From Acanthosepion esculentum (Eukaryota > Mollusca > Cephalopoda > Sepiida > Sepiidae), in contig OZ038482.1 of NCBI GenBank assembly GCA_964036315.1, forward strand, positions 12,955,785-13,019,784: a stretch of DNA of 64,000 bases, in the 5' to 3' direction. Below, one piece after another: positions 34,055 through 45,010 of the stretch. The number at the start of each line of letters is the position of its first letter. Positions within the stretch are counted from its first letter, which is position 1. The translations under genes were made by a program, and so were the position numbers. Under the pieces are notes generated by a model. It searched no databases and was not told the DNA's origin. It saw nothing but the letters and a program-made list of their open reading frames with translations.

Positions 34055-34545
34055 TCACTATTTTTCACCAAATTCAAGGCTCATGAGCCACTTAAGATAG
34101 AGGATTATTAAATGAGGTTGTAACGGTGTGTTATGAGGCTATGTAGGATCGATAAAAGTTGACCCTAGACTTGAAGTATCTCGGAAGCATTCACTCGGGA
34201 ATCTGTTTCACAATGCAACAACTGTGGGGGGGAGCTGTTCAAGTGGAACTTCCTCTTTACCAATGTAATATGAAGGACAATGAGGGTGATTCGTGATTGT
34301 GGATGTGGTATGATGGGTCTTAGCTGTGAAGGTCTGAACTGGTGGAACTAAAGAACATCTACCATGTATATAGTGATAGAGTAGCGAGAGGTTAGCAAAG
34401 TTTCGTCGGCGGGAAAAAGTGGTTTTAGGATGGAAAAAATCATCAACCCACAAGGCTGTGCAAACCCTTTTGAGTTCTGTCATGGCTAGTGAGGATTGGA
34501 CAGCTCCAGAACATCTTTTGTTTGATCTATCCCTTTAAAAAACAG
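34055..34545 (-). pseudogene. Jockey/CR1-like LINE, C-terminal relic
   Basis: The minus strand, read from about 34483, encodes ELKRVCTALWVD, RRRNFANLSLLYHYIHGRCS, LVPPVQTFTAKTHHTTSTIT and NHPH, then after frame changes WNRFPSECF-like sequence. This is the region after the reverse transcriptase domain in many non-LTR elements (a hydrophobic LSLLYxYxHGxCS segment, then a basic Thr/Ser-rich stretch, then LWNxLPSxxF). The polymerase core is absent and the frame is broken after 34208. It is a truncated LINE copy. The exact clade is uncertain. Confidence 0.65.
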
Positions 34546-35526
34546 AGCATGGCAGAAGGAGTCAGGTACTTTCTGGAGAAAAAGAAGACAAATGAACAAC
34601 TTTGGATTTACGTCAATAGAATCAAGTAACCACACACTTGGATTGAAGCAAATACAGAACGGCTGTAGTTCGAACTGCTAAACGTCAAATAACCTTAATG
34701 AGCGATAAAGAACAGCAATCTGATTGGCTGGATAGTAAGATAATTCAGCCAATCAGTAGTTATCAGACACAGCATAAAAGATCATGTAACGTTTATGGCC
34801 ACACCCGAAAGCGTCTTCTGAATATATTTTGCATAAACGATAAGATCGACGTTTAGTTACAGATTACTAATAAAATATTTCGATAATATATTAATAATAT
34901 AATTAATATTCTAATAAAAATAAAATATTTTAATTAAATAAAAGATAGGACAGAATATGAAGATCTTAAGTCAAGAGTCAGTCATGAATTTTTACATGAC
35001 AGACCAAGTGGAAGCATTAAAATACTTTCCCCAACCACTAAGGGTCTTCAAAATAAATTCTGATGTTTTATTCATTTGGTCAGGTTTTGGTCAGTGAGCC
35101 GGACCAAGAACTTTTCAGCGCGCCATCAATTACGTTGCTATCAAGAATCAGTGAAAGTCGATGTAAACCGAGTGACGTCAATAGTTTCTGTTGTTAGCGG
35201 AAAGATAATCTTTGATTTTGTCTAATGAGTGTTTTGGGTTGAAAGGATGCTGGGTGTCTAGACGACTTCAGAACAGGTGCATTGAAATCACAGACACATT
35301 TACCCCGCTAATTTTACATCATCTAGCATTAATGTTAACACGAAAAATGTTACATATGTGCTAAACCATATAACCTTTCTCCATTAGGCAACAGTACGAT
35401 GTTTTCAGTCGGAGAATTAATATTAGCTGTGTGGAAAATGATTTAGCAAAGAACCCGTATTCAAATGTATGTTCAGTTTATAGTTTAAAAATAAAAAAAG
35501 CGCCGGTAACTTTTGCACAAGCCTGA
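34546..35526. other. AT-rich sequence, no gene recognised
   Basis: No supported frame or repeat. At 34718-34765, ATTGGCTG and CAGCCAAT form a short inverted pair. Confidence 0.4.
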
Positions 35527-35808
35527 CACTGATTACTTTGTCATGTAACAACGACTATACAACGACACGGAAGCTTACTTTGTTATGTAGCAATGGTTAT
35601 ACAATATCACAGAAGCTTTGCTATGTCAAGTAGCGACGTCTATACAATATCACAGAAGCTTACTATATCATGTAGGAACGTCTATAGAATATCAGAGAAG
35701 ATTACATTGTCATGTGGCAACGACTATACAATATCACGAGAACTTACTTTGTTACGTAGCAATGGTTATACAATATCACAAAAGCTTGCTATATCATGTA
35801 GCAACGCA
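35527..35808. repeat. 42-bp minisatellite, about 6-7 units
   Basis: TATACAA-type unit starts fall at 35556, 35598, 35641, 35683, 35725 and 35767: steps of 42 or 43 bp. Consensus units contain CACAGAAGCTT and CATGTAGCAACG. Because 42 is a multiple of three, open frames of 68-91 codons run along it; they are artefacts. Confidence 0.88.
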
Positions 35809-35889
35809 GCTGAAGACAATATGACGGAGTTGTTTATTATTTTCCTTTTTATCTTTGGTTTTAATTAAGCGTACCAAATAATAAGAATA

Positions 35890-35919
35890 ATGATGATGAT
35901 GATGATCTCGATAGTAGTG

Positions 35920-35951
<32 letters not shown>
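35890..35951. repeat. (GAT)n and (GTA)n trinucleotide repeats
   Basis: GATGATGATGATGAT followed by GTAGTAGTAGTAGTA to 35951. Confidence 0.9.
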
Positions 35952-35952
<1 letters not shown>

Positions 35953-36868
35953 AGGTTACTTGAAATTTTAAGAAGTTCTGAGATAAAGCATTTTTAAATT
36001 TTTGAACGCGTAATCTATCTTTTTCTTGACATATATCTTTTACTTGTGGCCAGCAATTCGTACATCGTTTCAGGGTTAAAACCGTCATCATATTTCTTCC
36101 TGTCTTTTTTTCTCTTATGGAACTGCTAAATATTAATAATAATAATGCAAATGAAAGAATAAAATATGATACTTAACGGCGCGATTCGAACCCTCGTTCC
36201 TGTTCTCTTTGGTGAAGAGGCTTCGGCATCACGTGAAACCGAGAGACTCCCTCCCCCCTTGCAAGTGGGGAAGAAAAGATTGTAAACGATTTGGGTTAAG
36301 CCTTTAACTAAACTTTATTTTATATTTCAATGTGATCAATCATTGAGTATTCTTTTTAGTGATTAGAATATTGATCTGCCATGAATCTCTATTGAGATAG
36401 TGGAGTTGGTCGGAAGGAAGGGAGGAGATGACAATTAAAGATAATTCACAGATCCAAAATAGACTTTCCATTGATTATCCATCTCGTAAAGAAAACATTC
36501 TAGTCTCTGAGGTTTGGGGCTATGTAAAAATTTATTAACCAAGTGGGAATTTTTCAAGGAAGGATTATTTTTTTTATTTTTATTTTTTTACAGAATTAAC
36601 TTTCTCTTTTATAATTTAAATGAAATAGTGTTTTTCTCTATCTTAAAAACTTTTCACTGACAGCCTTGACTCAAAAGAACAGAGTATTGGGCTAGTTGCC
36701 GAAAGATGTAATTTTTAATCTCCGGTATTTGATCTTTTTGTATTTTTACATTACAAACAAAACAAGAAACAAAGAATTTAGATATTTACTCAGCACAAAA
36801 GTCGAAATGAATTTATTGAAACAAAGCAAGTTCAGTTGACCATTGATGAGAATTCCAGAACAACGTAA
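35952..36868. other. No gene recognised; isolated B-box-like sequence
   Basis: The reverse complement at about 36182-36200 contains GGGTTCGAATCGCGCC, a good tRNA T-arm/B-box match, but no convincing A-box or tRNA fold around it. The rest is AT-rich. Confidence 0.4.
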
Positions 36869-37390
36869 CTACAAACAATTTTTTTCTATCCTCTGCCAGC
36901 CGGCCGCAATGATGGAGAAAGCATTACCTCGAACCATCGCCAGTGAGACACGCTGCAAGAGCCACTCTGTTTCGCGAGGCTCGTCCCTTAATCGAGACGC
37001 AATCGCGCCAATCCTCCGAAGGGAACGCCATCGAACGATGGCCAACAACTCCAGAAGTCTCCTCCGCCACAGGAGCAAAAAAAAAAAAAAATCTATCAGC
37101 AAGAGAAGAATATTTAACTATTTTTTTTATCTCTGCGTCCCGGGCAACGGACCCCGGCTCAACTGCGGACCTGATCAAATTACCGGCCGAAAATGTATCC
37201 GCACAGGTCGCATCCCAAATCAACGACTTCCCTATTTTAAAAGGGAAAATGGTAATGCCACCTGGCCGCTTTCCATCACCACGGTCGAGGCCTACGGGTT
37301 CGATTTGGGAAAGGAACCAAGCTGCATCCAATCCTCTTTTGATGATGTCGTTTATTGCTACATGCATTGTGTTGAGTCCAAGCTCCAATT
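36869..37390 (-). pseudogene. LINE relic, C-terminal endonuclease-like region
   Basis: The minus strand from 37388 encodes a 154-codon frame with INDIIKRGLDAAW, PVGLDRGDGKRPGGITIFPF, GKSLIWDATCADTFSAG and later FAPVAEETSGVVG. In another frame it continues as RRIGAIASRLRDEPRETEWL and LLQRVSLAMVRGNAFSII. The order matches a C-terminal segment widespread in invertebrate non-LTR elements. The RPD...WD.T pattern resembles the PD-(D/E)XK endonuclease of R2/NeSL-type LINEs; here the Asp of KRPDG is Gly. The frame break lies in a run of about 13 A at 37078-37091. The plus-strand frame of 189 codons over the same DNA is an artefact. Polymerase domains are missing. Confidence 0.65.
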
Positions 37391-38229
37391 GCGAAGGGTT
37401 TGTCGGTTTTAAAAATAAGCACTGGAAATTCTATTTTTATGAATTTTAATACTGTCCAATACCATCATGTGAAGTTGAAGAAATTACATGGTTAAGAATA
37501 TATGCCATATTAGAGAAACTGCCTTAAGGTATTAATGCGTTTGAAATCACGAGAATTTTGACTTTTTGACCTTTTGTCTGTTTCAGTGCTTATCGGTCTC
37601 TCTGTATATAAACTGTTTGGCTTAATATGACAAATCCAAAAGGAGGAAATAAAGGAACAAGAAAAAACAAACTTACGAAAACGCGAAAATTAAACATAAA
37701 CTAAAAAAAAAAAAGTCAAAAATACAGACAGCTACATAACGGTAACCAATGCCGAGGTTATCAAGGCAGAGGAAAAACGCTTCACAGTGACACGTCTCAG
37801 AAAGAGCCACAGTTCGGAACGCTACTTCAGTTTCATGCTACCGCGATCCTCAGGCGGCCAGAAAGCAGCTCGCTAAAAGTCTTTTAAAACTAGAAAGTCG
37901 CTCACCCGAATTTCTGCTATGCCCAACACATGATAGCACTTAATAAACGCCCCTACTAGTATTAAAAAAACAACACAAATAATACATCTTACATAGTCAA
38001 AACATGAAAAGAAACTAACAACATCAAAAACAAACCGCCCTTGAAAATGGCTAAGAAAATAGCCGAAAGCGCTTGGGACAATGGACGATAAGGACAATTT
38101 TTCTACACACATTCTCCTACCAAGCAAGAAAATATAAGAACACTGGAAAATAAAAAAATTAATAAAATTTTCCTTGTCTGTCGTATTTAATGACAGATGT
38201 TTAAAAAAAAGGTTGCTGCTCAAATATAC

Positions 38230-38232
<3 letters not shown>
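37391..38232. other. No gene; contains a retroelement tail-like hairpin
   Basis: AATGGCTAAGAAAATAGCCG followed by AAAGCGCTTGG lies at about 38047-38078. A related sequence in opposite orientation is at about 54422-54460. This is probably the 3' tail of a decayed element. No coding frame is supported. Confidence 0.5.
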
Positions 38233-38297
<65 letters not shown>

Positions 38298-38400
38298 TGA
38301 TAATATTAGTGGTCAATACACACACACACACACACACACATACATATATATATATTGATAATATTAGTGGTCAATATACATATATATATATGAAAATTTC
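38233..38400. repeat. (TA)n and (CA)n with a 24-bp direct repeat
   Basis: (TA)n occupies 38233-38292 and (CA)n about 38318-38342. TATTGATAATATTAGTGGTC occurs twice, near 38296 and 38353. Confidence 0.85.
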
Positions 38401-38438
38401 TCAAAGTTAACTTTTAGAGAAGACAATATTTATAAATA

Positions 38439-38536
38439 AATGACAATAAGAAAACAGTAATTGCTGACGCGTTTCTTGCTATGAAAAAAGTCCACATTAG
38501 ACGAAACGCGTCAGCAATTACTGTTTTCCTATTGTC

Positions 38537-38539
<3 letters not shown>
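38439..38539. repeat. Foldback hairpin next to (TA)n, 37-bp arms
   Basis: Arms 38439-38475 and 38503-38539 are inverted copies with one mismatch, sharing TAATTGCTGACGCGTTTC. The loop is 27 nt. It is followed at once by (TA)n (38541-38589). The arms end at GACGCGTTTC...GAAACGCGTC, the same core seen at 39030-39080. Confidence 0.92.
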
Positions 38540-38592
<53 letters not shown>

Positions 38593-38668
38593 GAATTCCC
38601 AAGAGGATAGAATCCAGGTAGAACTCAATGTCCAGGACGGAGTAAGAATATAATAAAAAACGTTCAAA

Positions 38669-38930
38669 CACTATTATTCCATGGTTATAATTTATTACTT
38701 TGGAAACGTAATCACGATCTAATTCATCAGACGTACAAATTCAAAAAGAAATCGGAAAATATAACTCCGAGTATAAAAAATAAAATTTTAGTGACAGTGC
38801 ATGTGTGAGAGTGGGAAACAAGTGTGAGAGAGAAATGTCCGAAAGCTCTAGAGAGAGAATTTGTAGGTTCGATTAATTGGATCGTAATTACGATTCCAAT
38901 GTAATAAATTATAACCATGGAATATTAGTG
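38669..38930. mobile_element. MITE-like element with 60-bp terminal inverted repeats
   Basis: Arms 38669-38728 and 38871-38930 are inverted copies with six differences (90 percent). They share ATTCCATGGTTATAATTTAT and GGAA-CGTAAT-ACGATC. Total length is 262 bp with a non-coding centre. No obvious flanking target duplication was found, so the superfamily is open. Confidence 0.85.
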
Positions 38931-38997
38931 ATTGAGCCTTTTTTATTTTATATATATATATATATATATATAGATATATATATATATATATATTGAG

Positions 38998-39115
38998 GAA
39001 ATTGTAAGACAGAAAGGAAAAAGTTTACTTTTGACGTGTTTCACCCGTTAGGTCTTCATCGGATAAAACGCGTCAGAAATAAACTTTTTCCATTTTATCA
39101 TACAATTTCCCCAAT
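38998..39115. repeat. Imperfect foldback next to (TA)n, about 47-bp arms
   Basis: The left arm (about 38997-39043, GGAAATTGTAAGACAG to GACGTGTTT) and right arm (about 39066-39112, AAACGCGTCAG to ACAATTTCCCC) pair with about nine mismatches. It is preceded by (TA)n at 38953-38993. Layout and GACGCGTTT core are shared with 38439-38539, so the two are related elements. Confidence 0.8.
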
Positions 39116-39161
39116 ACTATTCTTTATATATAAAAATATATATATCGTTATCTCATATATA

Positions 39162-40060
39162 CAGTCAACGACGAAATTATTCGTACACCTATCAATTTTG
39201 AATATTTTCATCCATTTTTCAGCATCTAATGCCCGTATGATGCCAGGTTTTTTATACGTTAATAAGCGCAAAAAGAAATATAAAACTCAATTTTCAGAGC
39301 AGCAGCTTAAATACAACAAATTTGACAGGCGAATTTTGCAAAATAGGAAAATACAAAATTATTCGTACAGTATGAAAAATCGAAAAAAAAATGAACAATT
39401 GTCACAATATTAATAATCAATAGCATGGCGTCGTTTTCTAAAGATTTGATGAGATCTGAACAAGCCTTTTCTGGGATTTTCTTCCTTTCTTCATTGGTTA
39501 CACGTTCTAACTACTGAAGGATTTTTGGTGACCGACGATTTATTCGAAGTTTCAATTCTTGCCATAGATTTTCAGTAGGATTCAAGTCAGTACTCATTGA
39601 GAGGCATGGCAGAACTGTAATCCTTTTTTTCTGAAGCCACGCAGTCACTGATTTAGACGTATGTTTGGGATCATTCTCTTGCTGCAAAGTAAATCGCCGA
39701 CCTAGATGAAGATTTTGCGTTGATAGCTGTAGATTTCCATACAGAATTTTGACATAGTCTGCAGATTTCGTCATTCCTCTTATTGCAATTAATTGTCCAG
39801 TCTCCCTTGAGCTAAAACAAACCCAAGGCGTCATCAAGCCACCTCCATGTTTTAATGCTGCCACTGGAAAGACTCACCTTTCTTGAACGAAATCTTCTGT
39901 ACATCATTATGTCCAAAAAGCACAATTTTTGTTTCATCGCTCCATAGTAATTGTTCCCAAAAGAAATTTTTTTGTCCAAGAACCTTTTGGCAAAATTAAA
40001 CCGAGCAACAATGTGACATGGTTTGTGAAGAGGGGTTCATTGTGGTCAGTTTCCATACAA
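39162..40060 (-). mobile_element. Truncated Tc1-family transposon
   Basis: The left end at about 39162, after TATA, reads CAGTCAACGACGAAATTATT, a Tc1-like terminus. Transposase sequence runs on the minus strand up to about 40020. No matching inverted end is found on the right, so that side is truncated or diverged. Confidence 0.75.
39511..40020 (-). pseudogene. Tc1-family transposase relic
   Basis: A minus-strand open part at 39511-39864 (117 codons) contains WVCFSSRETGQLIAIRGM, FTLQQENDPKHTSKSVTAWL and STDLNPTENLWQELKLRIN. Upstream, in other frames (39865-40020), lie FWEQLLWSDETKIVLFGHND, holding the first catalytic Asp, and KISFKKGESF-like sequence. The two downstream acidic positions are 34 residues apart, as in DD34E enzymes, but the second reads E (QQEN) where family members have D. 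Frameshifts and this change make it inactive. The DNA-binding region is lost. Confidence 0.85.
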
Positions 40061-40279
40061 CCCATTTCTATTTAAACAACGTTGTATTATCCTTCTAGAC
40101 TATTTATTCAGTAGAAGACACTTGCCAAGTACTTTCGACAATTTCAAATTGTCATCTTCAGGGCGCAATTCTTTCCAATAAAGAGACAAACACTAAGACT
40201 CAATACTGTAAAATGATTCAGTGATGACATTGCTATGGATTAGATTTCGGATTAGATAAAAGTGCAAAAGTAATATTCA

Positions 40280-41580
40280 AGAAAGGGAGAATTACAGAAA
40301 CACACTCAATAAATCTAGATTTTGCCACAAAGGTGATGGAATCCAGTATACCCAAATGAAGGATAAAGTACGAAAAGAATATTACAGGCGTGTGCGTCTG
40401 GTGTTAAATATCTAGTTGAATTAAAAAAAACAGAATATCAACCATAAACACTTTGGCTGTGCTTGTGGTGCAATACAGTTTCAAAATCCTTAATTGGAGC
40501 ATAGCTGAAATTAAACGAATGAATGTCAAAACGAGAAAACTTCTCATTTGCCACAGTATGCATTATACTAAAGCTGATGCTGATCGTCTGTATTTGCTAA
40601 GATCCAAAGGAGGTAGAGGATTAGTTCAACTAGAACTGTCTTTAAAAAAACAAACAATCTGCCTTCGAAGATACCTGGAAATTCCAGAGGACTGGATGAT
40701 GATCTATGTCACAGAACATGAAAGAAATAAGAAACTTTATTCAAATAAAGTTATTTAATAAAGGAAGCCGACAAATTCAAAAGGCAATTAATGAAGAAAT
40801 TCAAATAAACCATAATACACTTACTGCAGCAGCAAAGAGCCTAAAAAAGAAAGAAAAAGGTAATGCAATGTACCACATGCCGAAACGATGGCAAGATAAG
40901 CCTCTTCATAGTTAATACGCTGCCCGTGCCAAACAAGCTGATGTAGATAAATTCCGGACCCGTCAGTGGTTACGTAATGCAGGGTTAAAAGCTGAAACCG
41001 AAGGTTTTATTTTTGCTTCACGGGACCAATGCTTACTAACTAGAAATTACCAAGTACACATACTGAAAAATTGTATTAATCCGAAATTCAGAATTAATTG
41101 ATCATCTTGTATCAGGGTGAACTGTATTAGCGCCCACTGAATATAAAACTCGGTCAATATCTACATTGGAAAATATAGAACTTTTACGGTTTTAAAACTG
41201 TAAGAAATTGGTATGAACACCACCCAGATCCTGTTAAAGAGATAGGACCTGTATTAATTTTATGGGACTTTACAATGAACACAGACAGAACAATCCGAGC
41301 TAATCGCTCAGACATCGCAATCAAAGACCACAAAAACAGAATGTGCTTTCTTATTGACATAGCAATCCCCGCAGATTGTATCTTTGAAGATCATGAGGAC
41401 ATCAATAATTCGAGTTGTAGTTGGAGCCCTCGGATTAATTGGAAAAAGTTCTAACAGACTGAAGTGATTCCTGGTAGCCAATGTCTGAAAGAAATACAAA
41501 CATTTTGTACAAAAATGATAAGTGGAAAATGTCATAAAGTCATTTCTGACCTTATGTTTTTGGTTGGGATCCGGAAGGAA
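40280..41580 (+). pseudogene. R2/NeSL-like LINE relic with endonuclease-like C-terminus
   Basis: Fragments in several plus-strand frames, in order: MKDKVRKEYYRRVRLVLN (about 40350-40405); LNWSIAEIKRMNVKTRKLLI, HYTKADADRLYLLRSKGGRG and LVQLEL in the 40453-40758 frame; MPKRWQDKPLHS (to 40915); QWLRNAGLKAETEGFIFASR (about 40965-41030); NWYEHHPDPVKEIGPVLILW, then SDIAIKDHKNRMCFLIDIAI and PAD (about 41200-41380); and VVVGALGLIGK (about 41410). This is the post-polymerase region of a non-LTR element ending in a restriction-like endonuclease (RPD...D.AIP). Stops and shifts are many. It ends where AAT repeats begin. Confidence 0.75.
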
Positions 41581-41599
41581 ATGTCTATACGACAGGAAT

Positions 41600-42007
41600 C
41601 AAAGGAAATAACAACAATAATAACAATAATAATAATCAAAGGAAATAATATTAATAATAACAATAATAATAATCAAAGGAAATAATAATAATAACAATAA
41701 TAATAAAGGAAATAATAATAATAATCAACATCATCATCAAAGGAAAGAATAATAATAATCATCAAAGGCAATAATGATAATAATAATAATAATAATAATA
41801 ATCAAAGAAAATAATAATAATAATCATCATCATCAAAGGAAATAATAATAATAATAATAATAATAATAATCAAAGGCAATAATAATAATAATAATTAAAG
41901 GAAATAATAGTAATAATAATCATTATCAAAGGAAATAATAATAATAATCATCATCATGAAAGGAAATAATAACAATAATAATAATAATAATAATAATAAT
42001 CAAAGGA

Positions 42008-42043
<36 letters not shown>

Positions 42044-42052
42044 CAGCAATAA
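41600..42052. repeat. Composite (AAT)n/CAAAGGAAATAAT repeat
   Basis: AAT runs are punctuated by CAAAGGAAATAAT and ATCATCATC at irregular spacing. It may be the expanded tail of the LINE relic that ends here. No gene. Confidence 0.9.
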
Positions 42053-42508
42053 GACTGGTATGAGAATCCATGTAAATCGATCAGATATAACAGTAGAAAA
42101 TCATGTTGAAAACACATGTCTGCTGACAGATGTTGCAGAAATAGGTTTGAGAAACTGAGTAAATATAAGAATCTTGAGATAAAAGTCAGTAGAATGTGTC
42201 ATCTCAAGACAACAACATTTCCTGTTGTTTTTGGATTATTGGGAATGTTATAGGAAGGAACAATTATGCAGAACAAATTCAATGAAAAGCTAAAATATGA
42301 AACTTGCTTAAAATCATGGGTAGTTCTGACATGGTGGATTTCTCTCCATGCAATGAGCACAATTACATTTTGCTCTCCCTCTTTCTCCCTGACTGCATGA
42401 CACCTTATCTGTTTGCAGCTTTTGATACGAAAAGCTTGTTGTCTCTTGAAGTCTCTGGTGGGGATTTTTACAACTCGTACTACGCAAAGGAAAAATATAA
42501 TAATAATC

Positions 42509-42555
<47 letters not shown>

Positions 42556-42977
42556 GTAGTCGTTTCTTTTCGTAATCTACCTTCCCCGATCACATTCGAG
42601 AAAGTCTTTTGATGTAAAACGTCTGCTTTTCCTCGACCCAATCTAATCTAACTTTAACCACGCTAGCATAACAAAAGATATTAATCATATCGCCATAGGA
42701 CTAAACCTGACAATACTCTAAAATCGCAAGTCGAGATAAAAAAAAAAACTTCCCCAAAAACAAACAAAAAAAATAAATGAAAAATAGTTGATTATCGTTT
42801 GAAACGGGAAGATATGAAATTTCTTGCACTCGTTACACTATCTTCCCAGTACCACGCTAAATGATGTCATTAAAACATATCACACATTCACACACGCGTA
42901 CACACACATATATATATATAATTTTATGTTTAATGGAATTTAATCATTTTAGACATATTTATATACAGACCGGACTG
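42053..42977. other. No gene recognised; (AAT)n at 42497-42555
   Basis: Two overlapping frames of about 100 codons (one on each strand, 42199-42612) show no motif and cross the AAT repeat. AT-rich remainder. Confidence 0.5.
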
Positions 42978-42978
42978 G

Positions 42979-43071
<93 letters not shown>

Positions 43072-43083
43072 CCAGTCTGTTCG

Positions 43084-43151
<68 letters not shown>

Positions 43152-43163
43152 CCAGTCTGTTCG

Positions 43164-43219
<56 letters not shown>

Positions 43220-43231
43220 GCAATCTATTCA

Positions 43232-43291
<60 letters not shown>

Positions 43292-43303
43292 CCAGGCTGT
43301 TCA

Positions 43304-43370
<67 letters not shown>

Positions 43371-43400
43371 GTCTGCCTTTTTATTTCTATCTATCTCAGT
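42978..43400. repeat. (ATCT)n array with CCAGTCTGTTCGT spacers
   Basis: Blocks of about 60-100 bp of ATCT are separated by CCCAGTCTGTTCGTATC or close variants, the same composite design as at 20.2 and 23.5 kb. A 240-codon frame through it is an artefact. Confidence 0.95.
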
Positions 43401-43477
43401 CTGTTCATATCTATCTCCATATTGTGTGTGAATATAGAATTACTTCAATCAAATTTTCTATCCTTTTATATAGAGAG

Positions 43478-43560
43478 ACGAGCACACGCACGCACGCACA
43501 CATACACACACACACACACGCACACGTATGTGTGTTTATATGTGTGTGTGTGTGCGCGCA
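43478..43560. repeat. (CA)n and (TG)n tracts forming an inverted pair
   Basis: GCACACGCACGCACGCACAC and CA repeats, then GTGTGTGTGTGTGTGCGCGC; the two parts can pair with each other. Confidence 0.8.
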
Positions 43561-43831
43561 CCAAAAATGTCGAAGGCATATAACAGATCTCCTAGTTTGC
43601 AAATACCAGACAAGCTAACCATGTTGTGTTGCACTTTAACGGCCGCGACCAGAACTAAAAACTAAAAAGAAAAAAAAAAAAAAAAAAGGCAAAATCAAAA
43701 ATGTTCTTCTTCCGGTTGCTTTTGAAAATAAACACAACGATTTCTGTGGGTTTTTCGAGTCCCGGATGTTTACAGCCGCGTTTAGAAATATGTGTTCATC
43801 TCGTTTATCTGATCTTCATCTATCTTCTATT

Positions 43832-43867
43832 CTAATCTATCTATCTATCTATCTTGTTCCTTTCTTA

Positions 43868-43926
<59 letters not shown>
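43832..43926. repeat. (ATCT)n microsatellite
   Basis: Short ATCT run, a TGTTCCTTTCTTA interruption, then a longer perfect run to 43926. Confidence 0.92.
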
Positions 43927-43984
43927 ATTTCTCATTTGTTGTGGACTATCCGGTAAAATAATTGTTTACTCAACAAATTTCTTT

Positions 43985-44258
43985 ATCTTTGTCGCCATAT
44001 TTATTACAACGTTTCGTCCGTTGTACGCTCCGGCCTTCTTCAGGTGGTTGGAATGTCGAACTGAACCCTTTATTCCGCTCACTGGGGTAGACTGTTCTAG
44101 TTCCCCGTGCCATGTCTAATGGATGTCAGTTATCAGTTATCTCCTGGTAATTTTTCTATCTGAAAGTTCTCCACTGCCTTAGCCGGGTATTGAACTCACA
44201 CTCTTTGGATCCTGTCACTGGATCTAACCAACGCATTTATCCACTGTGCCATGTGTAA
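43985..44258 (-). mobile_element. tRNA-derived SINE, copy 4 (best preserved)
   Basis: On the minus strand, from about 44256: ACACATGGCACAGTGGATAA (box A match TGGCACAGTGG), then GTGTGAGTTCAATACCCGGC (box B-like), then the body, then CCACCTGAAGAAGGCCGGAG and CGTACAACGGACGAAACGTT near 44007-44046. Length is about 270 bp. RNA polymerase III promoter boxes of this type mark tRNA-derived SINEs. It serves as reference for copies 1-3. Confidence 0.85.
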
Positions 44259-45010
44259 ATAATGTACATAATACCTCATCTCAGAAATATAGACAGAAAT
44301 TTCTTTAACATAAAAGTGATTCGAGGCACTGAGCTATATTTTTATTTGTTTTACTCTAAATGCAAACGGATAGAAAACGATGACACTGAAATACAAATGG
44401 AAGATCATGTGGGAGAGGAATTTTTATTCTTGGAATATTTACTTGAAATAGAAAGCGTTTCAATAAAAATGGAAATTCTAAATCTTTGAAATACAACTGG
44501 GAGATCCTGATGGTTTCTTGGAAAACTGTCTTATAAAATCAAACTATTTAAACGTAAATTCAAGATGACATCGAATGTAATGTTTTCTTCGTACGAAATT
44601 GTTATATAAAACGAAGGCGGAGTTTAGAGATTTTGGTTTTGGAAATATTTTATAGGTATTGAAGCTACAGAAAATCATGTGGAATATGAGATTTGATTTT
44701 AAAAAAATATTTTGAAGGACAAGAAATAAAATTCATTCATTATGAGTCACTAATATATATATGCATATGAATAGGATATCGTCATTATCGTCATTATCAT
44801 CATCAGTCTCCTGACCAGATGGGGTGGTAGATTGCTGAGCACCTGGCCACCAGATGCGGTTCCGTTCACATATCTGGATTGAAAGACAAAGAGAAATTCA
44901 TACATGCGTAGCGTGTCTTGGGCAAGTAGACTTTGCGGTGCTTTGTGTGATATTTCCTGGAAATGAATATTACGACGGGAGTTTTATGACTTCAAACAAA
45001 CTTGCTCACT
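44259..45010. other. No gene recognised
   Basis: The first about 40 bp (AATAATGTACATAATACCTC) are the reverse complement of the sequence flanking SINE copies 2 and 3. The rest shows short frames without motifs. TTTCCTGGAAATGAATATTA at about 44952-44971 recurs at about 47111. Confidence 0.5.

Noticed and set aside
36182..36250. tRNA gene suggested by GGGTTCGAATCGCGCC on the minus strand
   Set aside because: Good T-arm/B-box match but no matching acceptor stem, D-arm or A-box at tRNA spacing.
36843..37449. Plus-strand frames of 189 and 168 codons
   Set aside because: They overlap, antisense, a minus-strand LINE relic with recognisable motifs; they have none of their own.
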